From NCBI GenBank assembly GCA_017510335.1, contig JAFWNM010000001.1, forward strand, positions 52,176 through 116,175: 64,000 nt of DNA, given 5' to 3'. Positions 1 through 7,703 of the stretch are shown here, piece after piece. The notes beneath the pieces were generated by a model, which saw only the letters and a program-made list of their open reading frames with translations, was not told the origin of the DNA and did not search any database. How positions within the stretch are numbered: the first letter of the stretch is position 1; each line of letters opens with the position of its first letter. The stretch is from Paracoccaceae bacterium. GTDB lineage: Bacteria > Pseudomonadota > Alphaproteobacteria > Rhodobacterales > Rhodobacteraceae. A program made the translations under genes and the position numbers.

Positions 1-698
1 GTGTCGAACAGGCCGATGGTCTGGTGTTCGAAGGGCAGTTCGTCGACGACCAGCGCGAAGGCGAAGGCCGCCTGACAGGGCCGGACGGGTATTTATACGA
101 AGGCACCTGGGTTGCCGGTCGCATCGAAGGAAATGGCCGCCTGACCCAACCGGACGGGTCCGTGTATGAAGGACAGTTTCGCAATGGCCTGCCAGACGGG
201 GTGGGGCAAATCAGCTATGCGGACGGGTCCAGCTATGACGGTGAATGGTCAGAAGGACAATTTCACGGTCAGGGCCGCGCGGTTTATGCGGATGGGACCG
301 AATATGAAGGCCAGTTCCTGCGCGGGCTGTCTGATGGCGAGGGGGTGATAACCTTCGCAGACGGGCGCACATACCGCGGCGCGTTCGCTGGTGGTGAACT
401 GCACGGTCAGGGTGAGATGACCTATCCTGACGGGTCCGTCTATGTCGGCAGCTTTTCAGAAGGCGCGCGCGACGGACAGGGACGAATCGAACTGGCTGAT
501 GGTTTCACCTATGAAGGGGATTGGGCATCGGGCCGTATTGAAGGGCGCGGCGTTGCGACCTATGATACCGGCGATGTGTATGAAGGGGAATTCCTGGATG
601 GCCAGCGACATGGACAAGGAACATTGCGCTACGCCACAGGAGAGGTTTTGTCCGGTGACTGGGAGGACGGTCGTATGACTGTGCGCGACGAGGAGTAA
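1..698 (+). CDS. MORN-repeat protein, 5' end outside window
   Basis: The reading frame is open to the left edge and begins in the middle of a repeat, so the true start lies outside the window. The visible 232 or so residues are almost entirely tandem 23-residue MORN repeats, about ten of them, each with the pattern DG-x-x-Y-x-G-x-(F/W) followed by G-x-G. The protein stops with a short acidic tail after the last repeat. In other proteins MORN repeats form elongated beta-hairpin rods that bind lipids or proteins; no enzyme domain is visible here. The cellular role is unknown. A hairpin with a UUCG loop follows the stop. Confidence 0.85.
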   Translation, partial: VEQADGLVFEGQFVDDQREGEGRLTGPDGYLYEGTWVAGRIEGNGRLTQPDGSVYEGQFRNGLPDGVGQISYADGSSYDGEWSEGQFHGQGRAVYADGTEYEGQFLRGLSDGEGVITFADGRTYRGAFAGGELHGQGEMTYPDGSVYVGSFSEGARDGQGRIELADGFTYEGDWASGRIEGRGVATYDTGDVYEGEFLDGQRHGQGTLRYATGEVLSGDWEDGRMTVRDEE

Positions 699-721
699 AC
701 TTGCCGCGCACATCGGACAGG

Positions 722-745
722 TCAGGCCGCCTTCGGGCGGCCTGA
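722..745 (+). terminator. Hairpin with UUCG tetraloop after MORN gene
   Basis: A perfect 10-bp inverted repeat closes on TTCG, 23 bases after the MORN stop codon. It is followed by a weak T stretch (TACATTTT). It probably ends the MORN transcript. Confidence 0.65.
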
Positions 746-885
746 TACATTTTGGCAGCAAATTGCGGGCAGGGTGCGCTGAATGCAAAGCTCTCTGCAC
801 ATTGCCAGACACTTGCCATCCATTCGGCGGCCAAAAGGTGACGGTCGCGCGAAAGTCGCAAAGCTGATCTTGATGCAGTAAATTA

Positions 886-924
886 AAAAACCCGTACAAG
901 GTTTTGACCTTGCACGGGTTTTTA
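886..924 (-). terminator. Rho-independent terminator of tRNA-Leu
   Basis: The arms CCCGT-a-CAAGG and CCTTG-c-ACGGG pair with one mismatch. The stem is flanked by an A run on the left and a T run on the right, so it could work in both directions. It lies 9 bases past the 3' end of the minus-strand tRNA. Confidence 0.8.
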
Positions 925-932
925 GTTCCGCA

Positions 933-1019
933 TGGTGCCCAGGAGAGGACTCGAACCTCCACGCCCTTACGGGCACTAGCACCTGAAGCTAGCGCGTCTA
1001 CCAGTTCCGCCACCTGGGC
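933..1019 (-). tRNA. tRNA-Leu(CAG)
   Basis: Read on the minus strand, the 87-nt sequence begins GCCCAGG and ends CCTGGGC-A-CCA, so the 7-bp acceptor stem pairs and CCA is encoded. The anticodon arm is CTAGC-TTCAGGT-GCTAG, giving anticodon CAG. A long variable arm (TGCCCGTAAGGGCG) identifies it as a class II tRNA, and GTTCGAGTC forms the T loop. Confidence 0.97.
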
Positions 1020-1189
1020 AGGTTGCGTGAGGGGGTGTTTATGGCGCGGCGCTGGCGCTGTCAACGGGGGAAATGAAGGAAAAATGCGAAGCGTGAAAAA
1101 AACCGTTCGGGCTTGTCGTGCGGCGGGCGCGGGGGTATTGATGCAGGCATGAAACCCACAGGTATTGAACCGCAGGCGGAGGGCGCAGC

Positions 1190-2182
1190 ATGACGCAGCT
1201 TGTTACCATTTTTGGCGGGTCCGGCTTCGTCGGGCGATATATTGCACGGCGCATGGCCAAGGCGGGATGGCGCGTGCGGGTGGCTGTGCGCAGGCCCAAC
1301 CAGGCATTGTATGTCAAACCGTTTGGTGCCGTGGGCCAGGTTGAACCCGTATTTTGCAACATCCGCGATGATGCGTCGGTGCGCGCGGTCATGCAAGGGG
1401 CCGATGCGGTGGTAAACTGCGTGGGCATTCTGGCCGAAGTCGGGCGCAACCGTTTCGATGCGGTCCAGACCGAAGGCGCGGGGCGCATCGCGCGGATTGC
1501 GGCGGAAATGCAGGTTGCGCGGCTGGTGCATGTGTCCGCGATTGGCGCTGATGCGCAGTCCGACAGCCTGTATCAACGCAGCAAGGCGCAGGGCGAAGCG
1601 CAGGTTATCCAGCATTTTCCGAATGCGATAATTCTGCGCCCTTCCATCATTTTCGGGGTGGAAGACCAGTTTTTCAACCGCTTTGCGGCAATGACGCGCT
1701 TTTCGCCTTTTCTGCCTGTCGTGGGGGCGGATACGCGCTTTCAACCCGTTTTCGTTGATGATGTGGCCAAGGCCGCAGAACATGCGTTGACTGGCACTGT
1801 GGCCGCTGGCGTCTATGAACTGGGGGGACCAGACCGGGCCACGTTCCGGCAGTTGATGCAAACCATGCTGTCGGAAATCCGGCGCAACCGGATTTTGGTG
1901 AATGTGCCGTTTGCGGTTGCCGGGCTGATGGGCGGGGCGCTGGATATTGCACAGAAACTGTCGCTTGGCCTGTTTACCAACACAGTGTTGACGCGCGATC
2001 AGGTGCGCAATTTGCGCCATGACAATGTGGTAAGCGACACGGCGCAGGGGTTTGACGCGTTTGGAATAACCCCGACGCCTATGGATGCGGTCCTGCCGTC
2101 CTATTTGTGGATTCACCGTCAGGGGGGGCAATACAAGGCCATCCACGAATCTGCCGCGCAGCTACGCAAAACGGGACAGTAA
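1190..2182 (+). CDS. NAD(P)-binding epimerase-like protein of the complex I NDUFA9 family
   Basis: This 330-residue atypical short-chain dehydrogenase has the Rossmann motif GGSGFVG at residues 9-15. It lacks a clear YxxxK catalytic pair of active epimerases, having YQRSK in that region. The sequence resembles the NDUFA9/39-kDa accessory subunit of NADH:ubiquinone oxidoreductase, which binds NADPH and stabilises complex I at the membrane. The ATG start has a GGAGGG ribosome site about 7 bases upstream. It is a single-gene unit closed by hairpins at 2194-2222 and 2283-2314. The family call is strong; a role in complex I here is inferred from the family. Confidence 0.85.
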   Translation: MTQLVTIFGGSGFVGRYIARRMAKAGWRVRVAVRRPNQALYVKPFGAVGQVEPVFCNIRDDASVRAVMQGADAVVNCVGILAEVGRNRFDAVQTEGAGRIARIAAEMQVARLVHVSAIGADAQSDSLYQRSKAQGEAQVIQHFPNAIILRPSIIFGVEDQFFNRFAAMTRFSPFLPVVGADTRFQPVFVDDVAKAAEHALTGTVAAGVYELGGPDRATFRQLMQTMLSEIRRNRILVNVPFAVAGLMGGALDIAQKLSLGLFTNTVLTRDQVRNLRHDNVVSDTAQGFDAFGITPTPMDAVLPSYLWIHRQGGQYKAIHESAAQLRKTGQ

Positions 2183-2193
2183 CGCCGGGAAAA

Positions 2194-2222
2194 AGGGTGG
2201 CCCATGAAGGCAAGCCACCCTT
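2194..2222. terminator. Hairpin after NDUFA9-like gene
   Basis: GGGTGGC and GCCACCC form a 7-bp stem with a loop of about 12 bases, preceded by five A's and followed by TT. It lies 12 bases past the NDUFA9-like stop and is a weak terminator candidate. Confidence 0.45.
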
Positions 2223-2282
2223 CCCTTGCCGCAATTTCACCAAACGCTGATTTGGTGTGAAATCGCAGTCAACAGTCGCGCC

Positions 2283-2314
2283 AAGCGTTTCTGACATGAC
2301 GTCAGAACGCTTTT
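2283..2314. terminator. Terminator between NDUFA9-like and fasciclin genes
   Basis: AAGCGTTCTGAC-type arms pair almost perfectly (one bulged T) across an ATGAC loop, and a run of five T's follows on the plus strand. It lies between two convergent genes. The T run favours termination of plus-strand transcription. Confidence 0.65.
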
Positions 2315-2319
2315 TGGGG

Positions 2320-2877
2320 TCAGCGTGGCAGCAGAACCTTGTCAACAACGTGAATCACACCGTTGGACTGGTTCACGTCAGAGATGGTCACACGTCCCGC
2401 ATTTCCGGACTGGTCATAAACCCATAGGGTTCTTCCGCGCACCTGTGCGCTAAGGGGGGCACCCGACAGCGTTTCCATGTGAAAGAAACCATCCCGGCTG
2501 GCGCGGGCGCGGCGCATCAATTCTGCCCCGCCAAGATTGCCCGCAACCACATGCGACGTCAGCACGCGTTGCAATGTGCCCTTGTTTTCGGGTTGCAGCA
2601 AGGTGTCGACAGTTCCGGCCGGAAGGGCCTCGAAAGCGGCATTGACGGGGGCAAATACAGTGAACGGTCCGGCCCCTTGCAGGGCATCAACCAGATCGGC
2701 GGCTTGAACTGCGGCAACAAGGGTTGTGTGATCCGCAGAATTGACCGCGTTTTCAACAATGTTGCGCGTGGTCAGCATGGGCGCGCCGCCGACCATCGGA
2801 TTTTCAGACGCCAATGCGGGCGCAACCCCTGCGGGGCTTGCAAGGGCCAATAGTGCCAGTATTGCCAGTTTTTTCAT
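2320..2877 (-). CDS. Secreted fasciclin (FAS1) domain protein
   Basis: The 185-residue product has an N-terminal signal peptide (hydrophobic stretch, probable cleavage after ALA at residues 21-23). One FAS1 domain of about 140 residues follows, with the TVFAPVNAAFEALP and VIHVVDKVLLP signatures. FAS1 domains mediate adhesion or protein contacts outside the cytoplasm; the partner is unknown. An AGGAG ribosome site lies 6 bases before the ATG. It sits downstream, on the same strand, of an ECF sigma/anti-sigma pair. That recalls mycobacterial SigK-RskA, whose targets MPT70 and MPT83 are FAS1 proteins. Control by the neighbouring sigma factor is inference. Confidence 0.88.
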   Translation of the reverse strand: MKKLAILALLALASPAGVAPALASENPMVGGAPMLTTRNIVENAVNSADHTTLVAAVQAADLVDALQGAGPFTVFAPVNAAFEALPAGTVDTLLQPENKGTLQRVLTSHVVAGNLGGAELMRRARASRDGFFHMETLSGAPLSAQVRGRTLWVYDQSGNAGRVTISDVNQSNGVIHVVDKVLLPR

Positions 2878-2934
2878 GACTCACTCCTGATTGATACGCA
2901 GGACAATGCAGATGTGCCTGTCCCATATCCAAGG

Positions 2935-2961
2935 AACGGAGCGTCAGACGCGAAAGTTTCA
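2935..2961 (-). promoter_or_regulatory. Candidate ECF-type promoter of the fasciclin gene
   Basis: On the minus strand TGAAAC is followed 17 bases later by CGTT, 58 bases before the fasciclin ATG. A GAAAC -35 with a CGTT -10 is typical of ECF sigma factor promoters. No second certain copy was found upstream of the sigma gene, so assignment to that sigma is tentative. Confidence 0.35.
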
Positions 2962-2997
2962 GGGCGATGTCGTGAAAAATACCTGCTTTAGGGTATG

Positions 2998-3097
2998 TTG
3001 CTCAAAAGCGGGGCCCGGTGTTGGGCTTTCCGAACATGCGAATTCAATAAGCTACAGTATGTCTCGTGAATGCCAAGGAACGCGACATGCTTTAGCT
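2998..3097. repeat. Double-palindrome intergenic repeat, copy 1
   Basis: About 100 bp align with positions 17881-17978 across the whole length (shared blocks include CAAAAGCGGG, TTGGGCTT and GAATT-AATAAG). The left part is a CAAAA/TTTTG-type palindrome. The right part is a longer palindrome around ATGTCxCGT and ACGCGxCATG. The element touches the anti-sigma stop codon and therefore forms that gene's 3' end on the minus strand. Confidence 0.8.
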
Positions 3098-3760
3098 GTT
3101 GCCAAGTTCGGCCACGGCCAGAACAGCGCCAGTGGGCAACCCGGTGGGGGACCCGCCAGCAGGTTCCAGACTGACGGCCAGCACCTGCCCGGCGGCAAGT
3201 TCGGCCCCCACTGCCAGTTCCGCCCCGCGCACCACCCCGAGCGAGCGCGGAATTTCGGATTCGTCAATCACCCATAATTCATAGTCCAGACCAGCGCCCG
3301 CATCCTGCCCGCGCAGCGTGATGCGCAGTTGCGCATCAGCGATGTCAAATTGCGCTTGCACCACCAGATCCCGGTCTGCTGCGACAAGTTCGGCCTGCAG
3401 CATCGGGCCGGCAGGCGGGGGCGATACGTTCCACACCATCAGCGCCAGCGTAAGGACCGCCGCAATAGCAGTGCCCGACACCAACCCCAGAAGCCATGAT
3501 CTGCCTGTTTTCGGGGGCAGGGTGGGGAACAGCTGCGCTTCGATTTGCGTCAGCACCCGGTCGGGGGCGTCCGCATCTTCATACATGTCATTGAGCGGCG
3601 ACAGGCGGGTTTCCCATGCCTGCACGCGGGCGGCAAAATTGCTGTCAACTGCGGCGCGCCCCTTGGCGGCCTGCCAGTCATCCCCTTCCAGCAGGCCCAA
3701 AACATATTCAGCGGCCAGCACGTCATCGGGGGTTGGGGTATCAGATGTCTGCGCGCTCAT
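3092..3760 (-). CDS. Anti-sigma factor, RskA family
   Basis: With the ATG at 3760 the protein has 222 residues. That ATG overlaps the sigma stop by 4 bases (ATGA), which is why it is preferred over an upstream in-frame start. The N-terminal 75 or so residues form a cytoplasmic anti-sigma domain with the opening DVLAAEYVLGLL typical of the family. One membrane helix follows at about residues 88-110, then a periplasmic RskA domain containing YELWVID. Such proteins hold their sigma factor at the membrane and release it after proteolysis. Coupling to the ECF sigma at 3757-4359 is strongly implied by the overlap. The stop codon lies in a dispersed repeat. Confidence 0.88.
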   Translation of the reverse strand: MSAQTSDTPTPDDVLAAEYVLGLLEGDDWQAAKGRAAVDSNFAARVQAWETRLSPLNDMYEDADAPDRVLTQIEAQLFPTLPPKTGRSWLLGLVSGTAIAAVLTLALMVWNVSPPPAGPMLQAELVAADRDLVVQAQFDIADAQLRITLRGQDAGAGLDYELWVIDESEIPRSLGVVRGAELAVGAELAAGQVLAVSLEPAGGSPTGLPTGAVLAVAELGNS

Positions 3761-4359
3761 TTGTCCAGACACTCCCTCAGGGTGATCAAGGCCCGTCTTA
3801 GCCATGTGCGCATGGTATTGATCGGCACATCGAACCGGCTTGCCAGATCCTGATAGCTTAACCCTTGCAGATAGGCGCCTTGCAGCGCGGTTGCGCGGTC
3901 TTTTGGCAATTCCTTCATGCAGGCCACCACGCGCTGCATTTCCGCGCGCGCCAGCGACTGTTCTTCGGCGCCGGGGGTCGGGTCGGGCAGGCGCGAAATC
4001 GGGTCGTCCAGCCCGTCGCCGGTATCAATACCCGCAGTCCGGGTCTGCAACCGTGCTGGGCGCGACGCGCGCAGGCAATCAAGGGCGTGATTTCGCGTAA
4101 TAGCGCAGATCCAGGCCATACCTGTCCCTTTCCCGGGGTCAAAGGCCGCTGCACGAGTCCATATCTTGATCATGACATCTTGCAATGCATCTTCTGCATC
4201 GGGCCTGTTGCCCAACATACGCATCAAGATGCCCATCAGTTTCGGACCAGCCTTATTATATAAGGCCCGAAGCGCAGTTTTGTCCTGCCGCGTGATGCGC
4301 CCCAAAATGGGCGCGATATCGTCATCAGCCACGAGCGCGCGCCCCTTTTGCCTGTTCAA
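3757..4359 (-). CDS. ECF sigma factor (SigK-like, paired with an RskA-type anti-sigma)
   Basis: This 200-residue group IV sigma factor has region 2 (RMLGNRPDAEDALQDVMIKIW) in its first half and the region 4 helix-turn-helix (GLSYQDLASRFDVPINTMRTWLRRAL) at its C terminus. The longest frame opens with TTG at 4359. A GTG at 4332, with AAGGGG upstream, is an equally good start. It lies 33 bases after the MarR gene on the same strand and overlaps the anti-sigma gene by 4 bases. It probably responds to an envelope or oxidative signal, but the stimulus cannot be read from the sequence. Confidence 0.9.
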   Translation of the reverse strand: MNRQKGRALVADDDIAPILGRITRQDKTALRALYNKAGPKLMGILMRMLGNRPDAEDALQDVMIKIWTRAAAFDPGKGTGMAWICAITRNHALDCLRASRPARLQTRTAGIDTGDGLDDPISRLPDPTPGAEEQSLARAEMQRVVACMKELPKDRATALQGAYLQGLSYQDLASRFDVPINTMRTWLRRALITLRECLDK

Positions 4360-4392
4360 TGCATCCGTGCCTTGGTGCTGCCTGTTTCCGGG

Positions 4393-4833
4393 TCATGATT
4401 CAAGCCGCAATCGCAATTCGCGCAAGACGGGCACGGTCTGGCGCACGCGTTCTTCGCCAAGGGTCTGGGCAATGTCGTCAATCAAGGGGCTGATGGCCGC
4501 AAGCGCCGCGTCGCGCGCTGCACGTCCCGCCGGGCTGATGGCGACCATCTTGCGGCGCGCGTCGTCCCAGTCGGGGCGAATATGAACATACCCTGCCCAT
4601 TCCAGCTTGCTTAATGTGTTGGTCATGGCCCCGCGCGTCACATGAAACGCGCGCGCCAGTTCTGCGGGGCGGCGTTCGGTATGCTGGCGCGCAAGCAGGT
4701 TCAGCACCCCGAAATGCGACAATTCCATACCCTTTGGCAGCACTTTGGACAGCCGGTTTCTGGCCAGCTGGTCTGCCATCAGCAATTCGCTGAACAATGC
4801 ATTGGCCAGATCGGAACGCGGGGCAGTGGTCAT
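4393..4833 (-). CDS. MarR-family transcriptional regulator
   Basis: The 146-residue protein has the MarR winged-helix fold: recognition region RRPAELARAFHVTRGAMTNTLSKLEWAGYV and wing HIRPDWDDARRKMVAISPAG. MarR dimers usually repress nearby genes and release DNA on binding a small phenolic or oxidant ligand. Its start overlaps the nitrilase stop by 4 bases, so it is the fourth gene in the comF-grx-nitrilase-marR run and may regulate that operon. The ligand is unknown. Confidence 0.92.
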   Translation of the reverse strand: MTTAPRSDLANALFSELLMADQLARNRLSKVLPKGMELSHFGVLNLLARQHTERRPAELARAFHVTRGAMTNTLSKLEWAGYVHIRPDWDDARRKMVAISPAGRAARDAALAAISPLIDDIAQTLGEERVRQTVPVLRELRLRLES

Positions 4834-5687
4834 GGCTGGGCGGGTCCCTGAAGGCTGCGGTCATGAAATAGCGCCGGTATGCGGTTGCGCGCGCCTACGA
4901 TCCGGTCAAGATCAATTGTCACAAGTCCCACGCCGGGTTCCGTGCCCATATCCAGCAGGATTTCGCCCCAAGGGGCAACTGCCATGGAATGCCCATAGGT
5001 CTGGCGGGCATGGCCCTGTGTGGTGGCATGCTGGCCGGTTTGCGCAGGGGCCAGAACAAAGCAGCCCGTTTCAATGGCGCGTGCGCGCAGCAACACGTCC
5101 CAATGCGCCGCACCTGTTACGGGGCTGAAGGCGGCGGGAACTGTCAAAATTTCGGCGCCGCCCTGTGCCAAGGCACGATAAAGATATGCAAAACGCAAGT
5201 CATAACAGATGCTCAAGCCGATGCAGGCAAGGGCGGTATCGGCAAGAACAGCCTGTGTGCCGGGACGAAACCCGCTGGATTCGCGGTAAGATTCGGTTTC
5301 CGACACCTGAACATCGAACATATGAACCTTGTCATATCGCGCGACAATCGCCCCAAGCGGCGAGATCAGGAAAGACCGGTTTGCAAAACGGCCATCCGAA
5401 TCATCGGTTTTCAGCGCGAGCGATCCTATCACCACCCAGATGCCCAAATCCTGCGCCGCCTGTCGCAGGGCCGCAAGGGTTATGTCATCGCTTTCGTGTT
5501 GCAATACAACCTGCTGGTGCACGCGCGAGGAGGAGACGCAATTGGTCATTTCCGGGGTCAGCGCGATTTGCGCACCCCCAGCGGCGGCCTTACGCAAATA
5601 GTCCAGCGTTACAGGCAGGTTTGCGGCGGGGTCGTCACTGGAATTTAGTTGCACAAGCGCTGCGCGTAGCCCCATGGCATCATCCAT
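4830..5687 (-). CDS. Carbon-nitrogen hydrolase, Nit1/deaminated-glutathione amidase-like
   Basis: The 285-residue protein carries the nitrilase-superfamily triad: Glu in LTPEMTN, Lys in YDKVHMFDV and Cys in GLSICYDLRF. The KVHMFDV motif and size fit the Nit1 branch, which cleaves deaminated glutathione to oxoglutarate and Cys-Gly. The longest frame starts at 5687 and overlaps the glutaredoxin gene by 8 bases; an ATG four codons later (5675) would begin MGLRAAL and is equally possible. Neighbouring a glutaredoxin fits a glutathione-linked repair role, which is inference. Confidence 0.88.
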   Translation of the reverse strand: MDDAMGLRAALVQLNSSDDPAANLPVTLDYLRKAAAGGAQIALTPEMTNCVSSSRVHQQVVLQHESDDITLAALRQAAQDLGIWVVIGSLALKTDDSDGRFANRSFLISPLGAIVARYDKVHMFDVQVSETESYRESSGFRPGTQAVLADTALACIGLSICYDLRFAYLYRALAQGGAEILTVPAAFSPVTGAAHWDVLLRARAIETGCFVLAPAQTGQHATTQGHARQTYGHSMAVAPWGEILLDMGTEPGVGLVTIDLDRIVGARNRIPALFHDRSLQGPAQP

Positions 5688-5937
5688 TCAGCAGGGGGTC
5701 AAGCTTGCCTGCGCGATCCAGTGCATAAAGTTCGTCACAGCCGCCCACATGCGTGTCCCCGATGAAGATTTGCGGCACCGTATGGCGGCCCTGCGCGCGT
5801 TTCATCATTTCTGCGCGGCGTTCGGGTGTGCGGCTTACGTCGATTTCGGTGAAACTCGCACCTTTGGTGGTCAGCAGGCGCTTTGCGGAATGGCAAAAGC
5901 CGCAAAGTGGCGAGGTATAGATTTCAATCGGTTGCAT
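5680..5937 (-). CDS. grxC: Glutaredoxin 3 family protein
   Basis: The 85-residue thioredoxin-fold protein has the active site CGFC at residues 12-15 (Cys-Pro-Tyr-Cys is more common). The cis-Pro segment TVPQIFIG and the GGCDEL glutathione-binding loop are also present. Length matches GrxC (about 85). It reduces disulfides and glutathione mixed disulfides with GSH in the cytoplasm. It is 43 bases downstream of comF and overlaps the nitrilase gene. Confidence 0.93.
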   Translation of the reverse strand: MQPIEIYTSPLCGFCHSAKRLLTTKGASFTEIDVSRTPERRAEMMKRAQGRHTVPQIFIGDTHVGGCDELYALDRAGKLDPLLNG

Positions 5938-5980
5938 CGCTGGCGTCCTGTCTGTCTGGGCTGGCGCGCACTATAGCCGA

Positions 5981-6751
5981 TCATTCTGCATGTGCAACGC
6001 GCGCCAATGCAATCACACGAACCGACGCGGCACCGCGTGCCAGCAATGTATCAGTTACTGCTGCAAATGTCGCCCCTGCGGTCATCACATCGTCAACCAC
6101 CAGAATATGGCGCCCTGCAATGCGGTGGGCCTGTCGCGGGTTGGGCGTGAAGGCCCCCTGAACATTGGCGAAGCGGGCCATCCGCCCGCGCCCGTCCTGC
6201 GTGCCGGTATACCGGCTGCGAATCAGCAGGTCGGGGCAATGCGCCAAGCATAGGGTATTGGCCAGGGCGTGGGACAGCACTGCCGCCTGATTGTAGCGCC
6301 GTTTCAGCAGGCGCAACCAGTGCAGCGGGACAGGGGTAACCAAAGTGTCGGGTCGCACCAGCGGTTGCGCGGCGCGCGCCAGCCATTTTCCCGCAACAGG
6401 CGCATGGTCCAGCCGGTCATGATATTTCAGCCCAAGCAGGATCTGGCGGGCCTTGTCACCATAAACCATGACCGCGCGCCCCTGATCCCAGGGTCTGGCA
6501 AGGGTCAGGCAGTCGTCACACACAGCGACCGGGTCTTCGGCGCAGTCACCAGGCAGCGGGGTGCCGCATAAATTGCAGCACAGCCCGAAGATAAAGCCTG
6601 TTTCACGCCAGCATTGCGGGCACAGCGCACCTTGTTCTTCAACCAGCATGTCGCATGTCATGCATTGCGGCGGGTATATTGCGTGTAACACCCGTGTGGC
6701 CAGCGCTTTGCCTGTGGTCTTCAGGCGTGGCACGGTCTTTTGCCTTTCCAA
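5981..6751 (-). CDS. ComF-family phosphoribosyltransferase-like protein
   Basis: A TTG start at 6751 is chosen because AGGAG lies 7 bases upstream; it gives 256 residues, the usual ComF size. A much longer open frame upstream is antisense to the methyltransferase gene and is not used. Residues 20-75 contain two zinc-ribbon-like cysteine sets (CMTC/CPQC and CNLC/CDDC). The C-terminal half is a PRT domain with the PRPP-loop motif ILVVDDVMTAGAT. ComF proteins are linked to DNA uptake, but the biochemical activity is not settled. It is the first gene of the minus-strand operon and is divergent from the methyltransferase with 49 bases between starts. Confidence 0.88.
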   Translation of the reverse strand: MERQKTVPRLKTTGKALATRVLHAIYPPQCMTCDMLVEEQGALCPQCWRETGFIFGLCCNLCGTPLPGDCAEDPVAVCDDCLTLARPWDQGRAVMVYGDKARQILLGLKYHDRLDHAPVAGKWLARAAQPLVRPDTLVTPVPLHWLRLLKRRYNQAAVLSHALANTLCLAHCPDLLIRSRYTGTQDGRGRMARFANVQGAFTPNPRQAHRIAGRHILVVDDVMTAGATFAAVTDTLLARGAASVRVIALARVAHAE

Positions 6752-6800
6752 GCGAATACTCCTACATACTTCCGGTATTGACCCGACCACAGGCCCCGAC

Positions 6801-7652
6801 ATGACCCAAACCCCACCAGAATTGACCGACCGCGCCGCGCTGCGTCGAAACCGCCAACAGGTGGACGCCGGCACCGAGCTGCCCTTCCTGCACGCAATCG
6901 CGCAAGAAGAACTCCAGTTTCGCCTGAAGATGGTTAACAGATCGTTTAATGCACCGGCGATTGTGACTGGACTGCCAAACCTGTGGGGCGATTTTCTGCC
7001 TGATGCGCGCGTTGTGGGGGATGACCCGGTGCTGGATTTGCAACAGGGCGCGCATGATCTGGTGCTGCATGTCATGGCGCTGCACTGGGCATCGGACCCT
7101 GTGGGCCAGCTGGTGCAGGCGCGGCGCGCCTTGCGGCCTGACGGGTTGTTTCTGGGGGTGTTGTTTGGCGGACAAACCCTGTCGGAATTGCGCAGCGCCC
7201 TTGCGCAGGCAGAATCGGACCTGACAGGTGGCCTGTCGCCCAGAATTGTGCCCATGGCCGAAATCCGCGACCTTGGCGGACTGCTGCAGCGGGCTGGACT
7301 GGCCCTGCCTGTGGCAGATTCGCTGCCCGTTCCGGTGGCCTATGGCAGCCTGCAGCGACTGTTTGATGACCTGCGCGCAATGGGGGAACGCAACGCATTG
7401 GCCGCACGACGCCGCAGTTTGACCCGGCCTGCGCTGTTTAGACGCACAGCGCAGAATTACGCGACCCATTACAGTGACAGCGCGGGGCGGCTGACAGCCA
7501 CATATGAGCTTATCTTCCTGACAGGATGGGCGCCGGATGCCAGCCAGCCGCGCCCCTTGCGGCCCGGTTCTGCCAAAATCTCCTTGGCGGATGTGCTGGG
7601 AAGTGTGGAAACAGCCTTGCCCGATCAGGTGAAAATCCCCGGCACAGATTGA
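6801..7652 (+). CDS. SAM-dependent methyltransferase-like protein, NDUFAF5/BioC-like
   Basis: The ATG at 6801 gives 283 residues; the frame is open further upstream but that part overlaps comF. The opening region (DRAALRRNRQQ) and the later HVMALHWASDPVGQLVQARRALRPDGLFLGVLFGG segment match the NDUFAF5 group, related to BioC. In mitochondria NDUFAF5 hydroxylates an arginine of a complex I subunit. The glycine-rich SAM loop is poorly conserved here (VVTGLP), so methyltransferase activity is uncertain. It is followed by hemH on the same strand 51 bases later. Confidence 0.82.
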   Translation: MTQTPPELTDRAALRRNRQQVDAGTELPFLHAIAQEELQFRLKMVNRSFNAPAIVTGLPNLWGDFLPDARVVGDDPVLDLQQGAHDLVLHVMALHWASDPVGQLVQARRALRPDGLFLGVLFGGQTLSELRSALAQAESDLTGGLSPRIVPMAEIRDLGGLLQRAGLALPVADSLPVPVAYGSLQRLFDDLRAMGERNALAARRRSLTRPALFRRTAQNYATHYSDSAGRLTATYELIFLTGWAPDASQPRPLRPGSAKISLADVLGSVETALPDQVKIPGTD

Positions 7653-7703
7653 TTCCCGAAGAAAAACAGTTATGTCACGCCAGACATATCTGGACATATT
7701 GGA

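Noticed and set aside
6752-7255. N-terminal extension of ComF by about 170 residues
   Set aside because: It is antisense to the NDUFAF5-like gene, has no homology pattern, and a TTG with an AGGAG site gives the usual ComF length.
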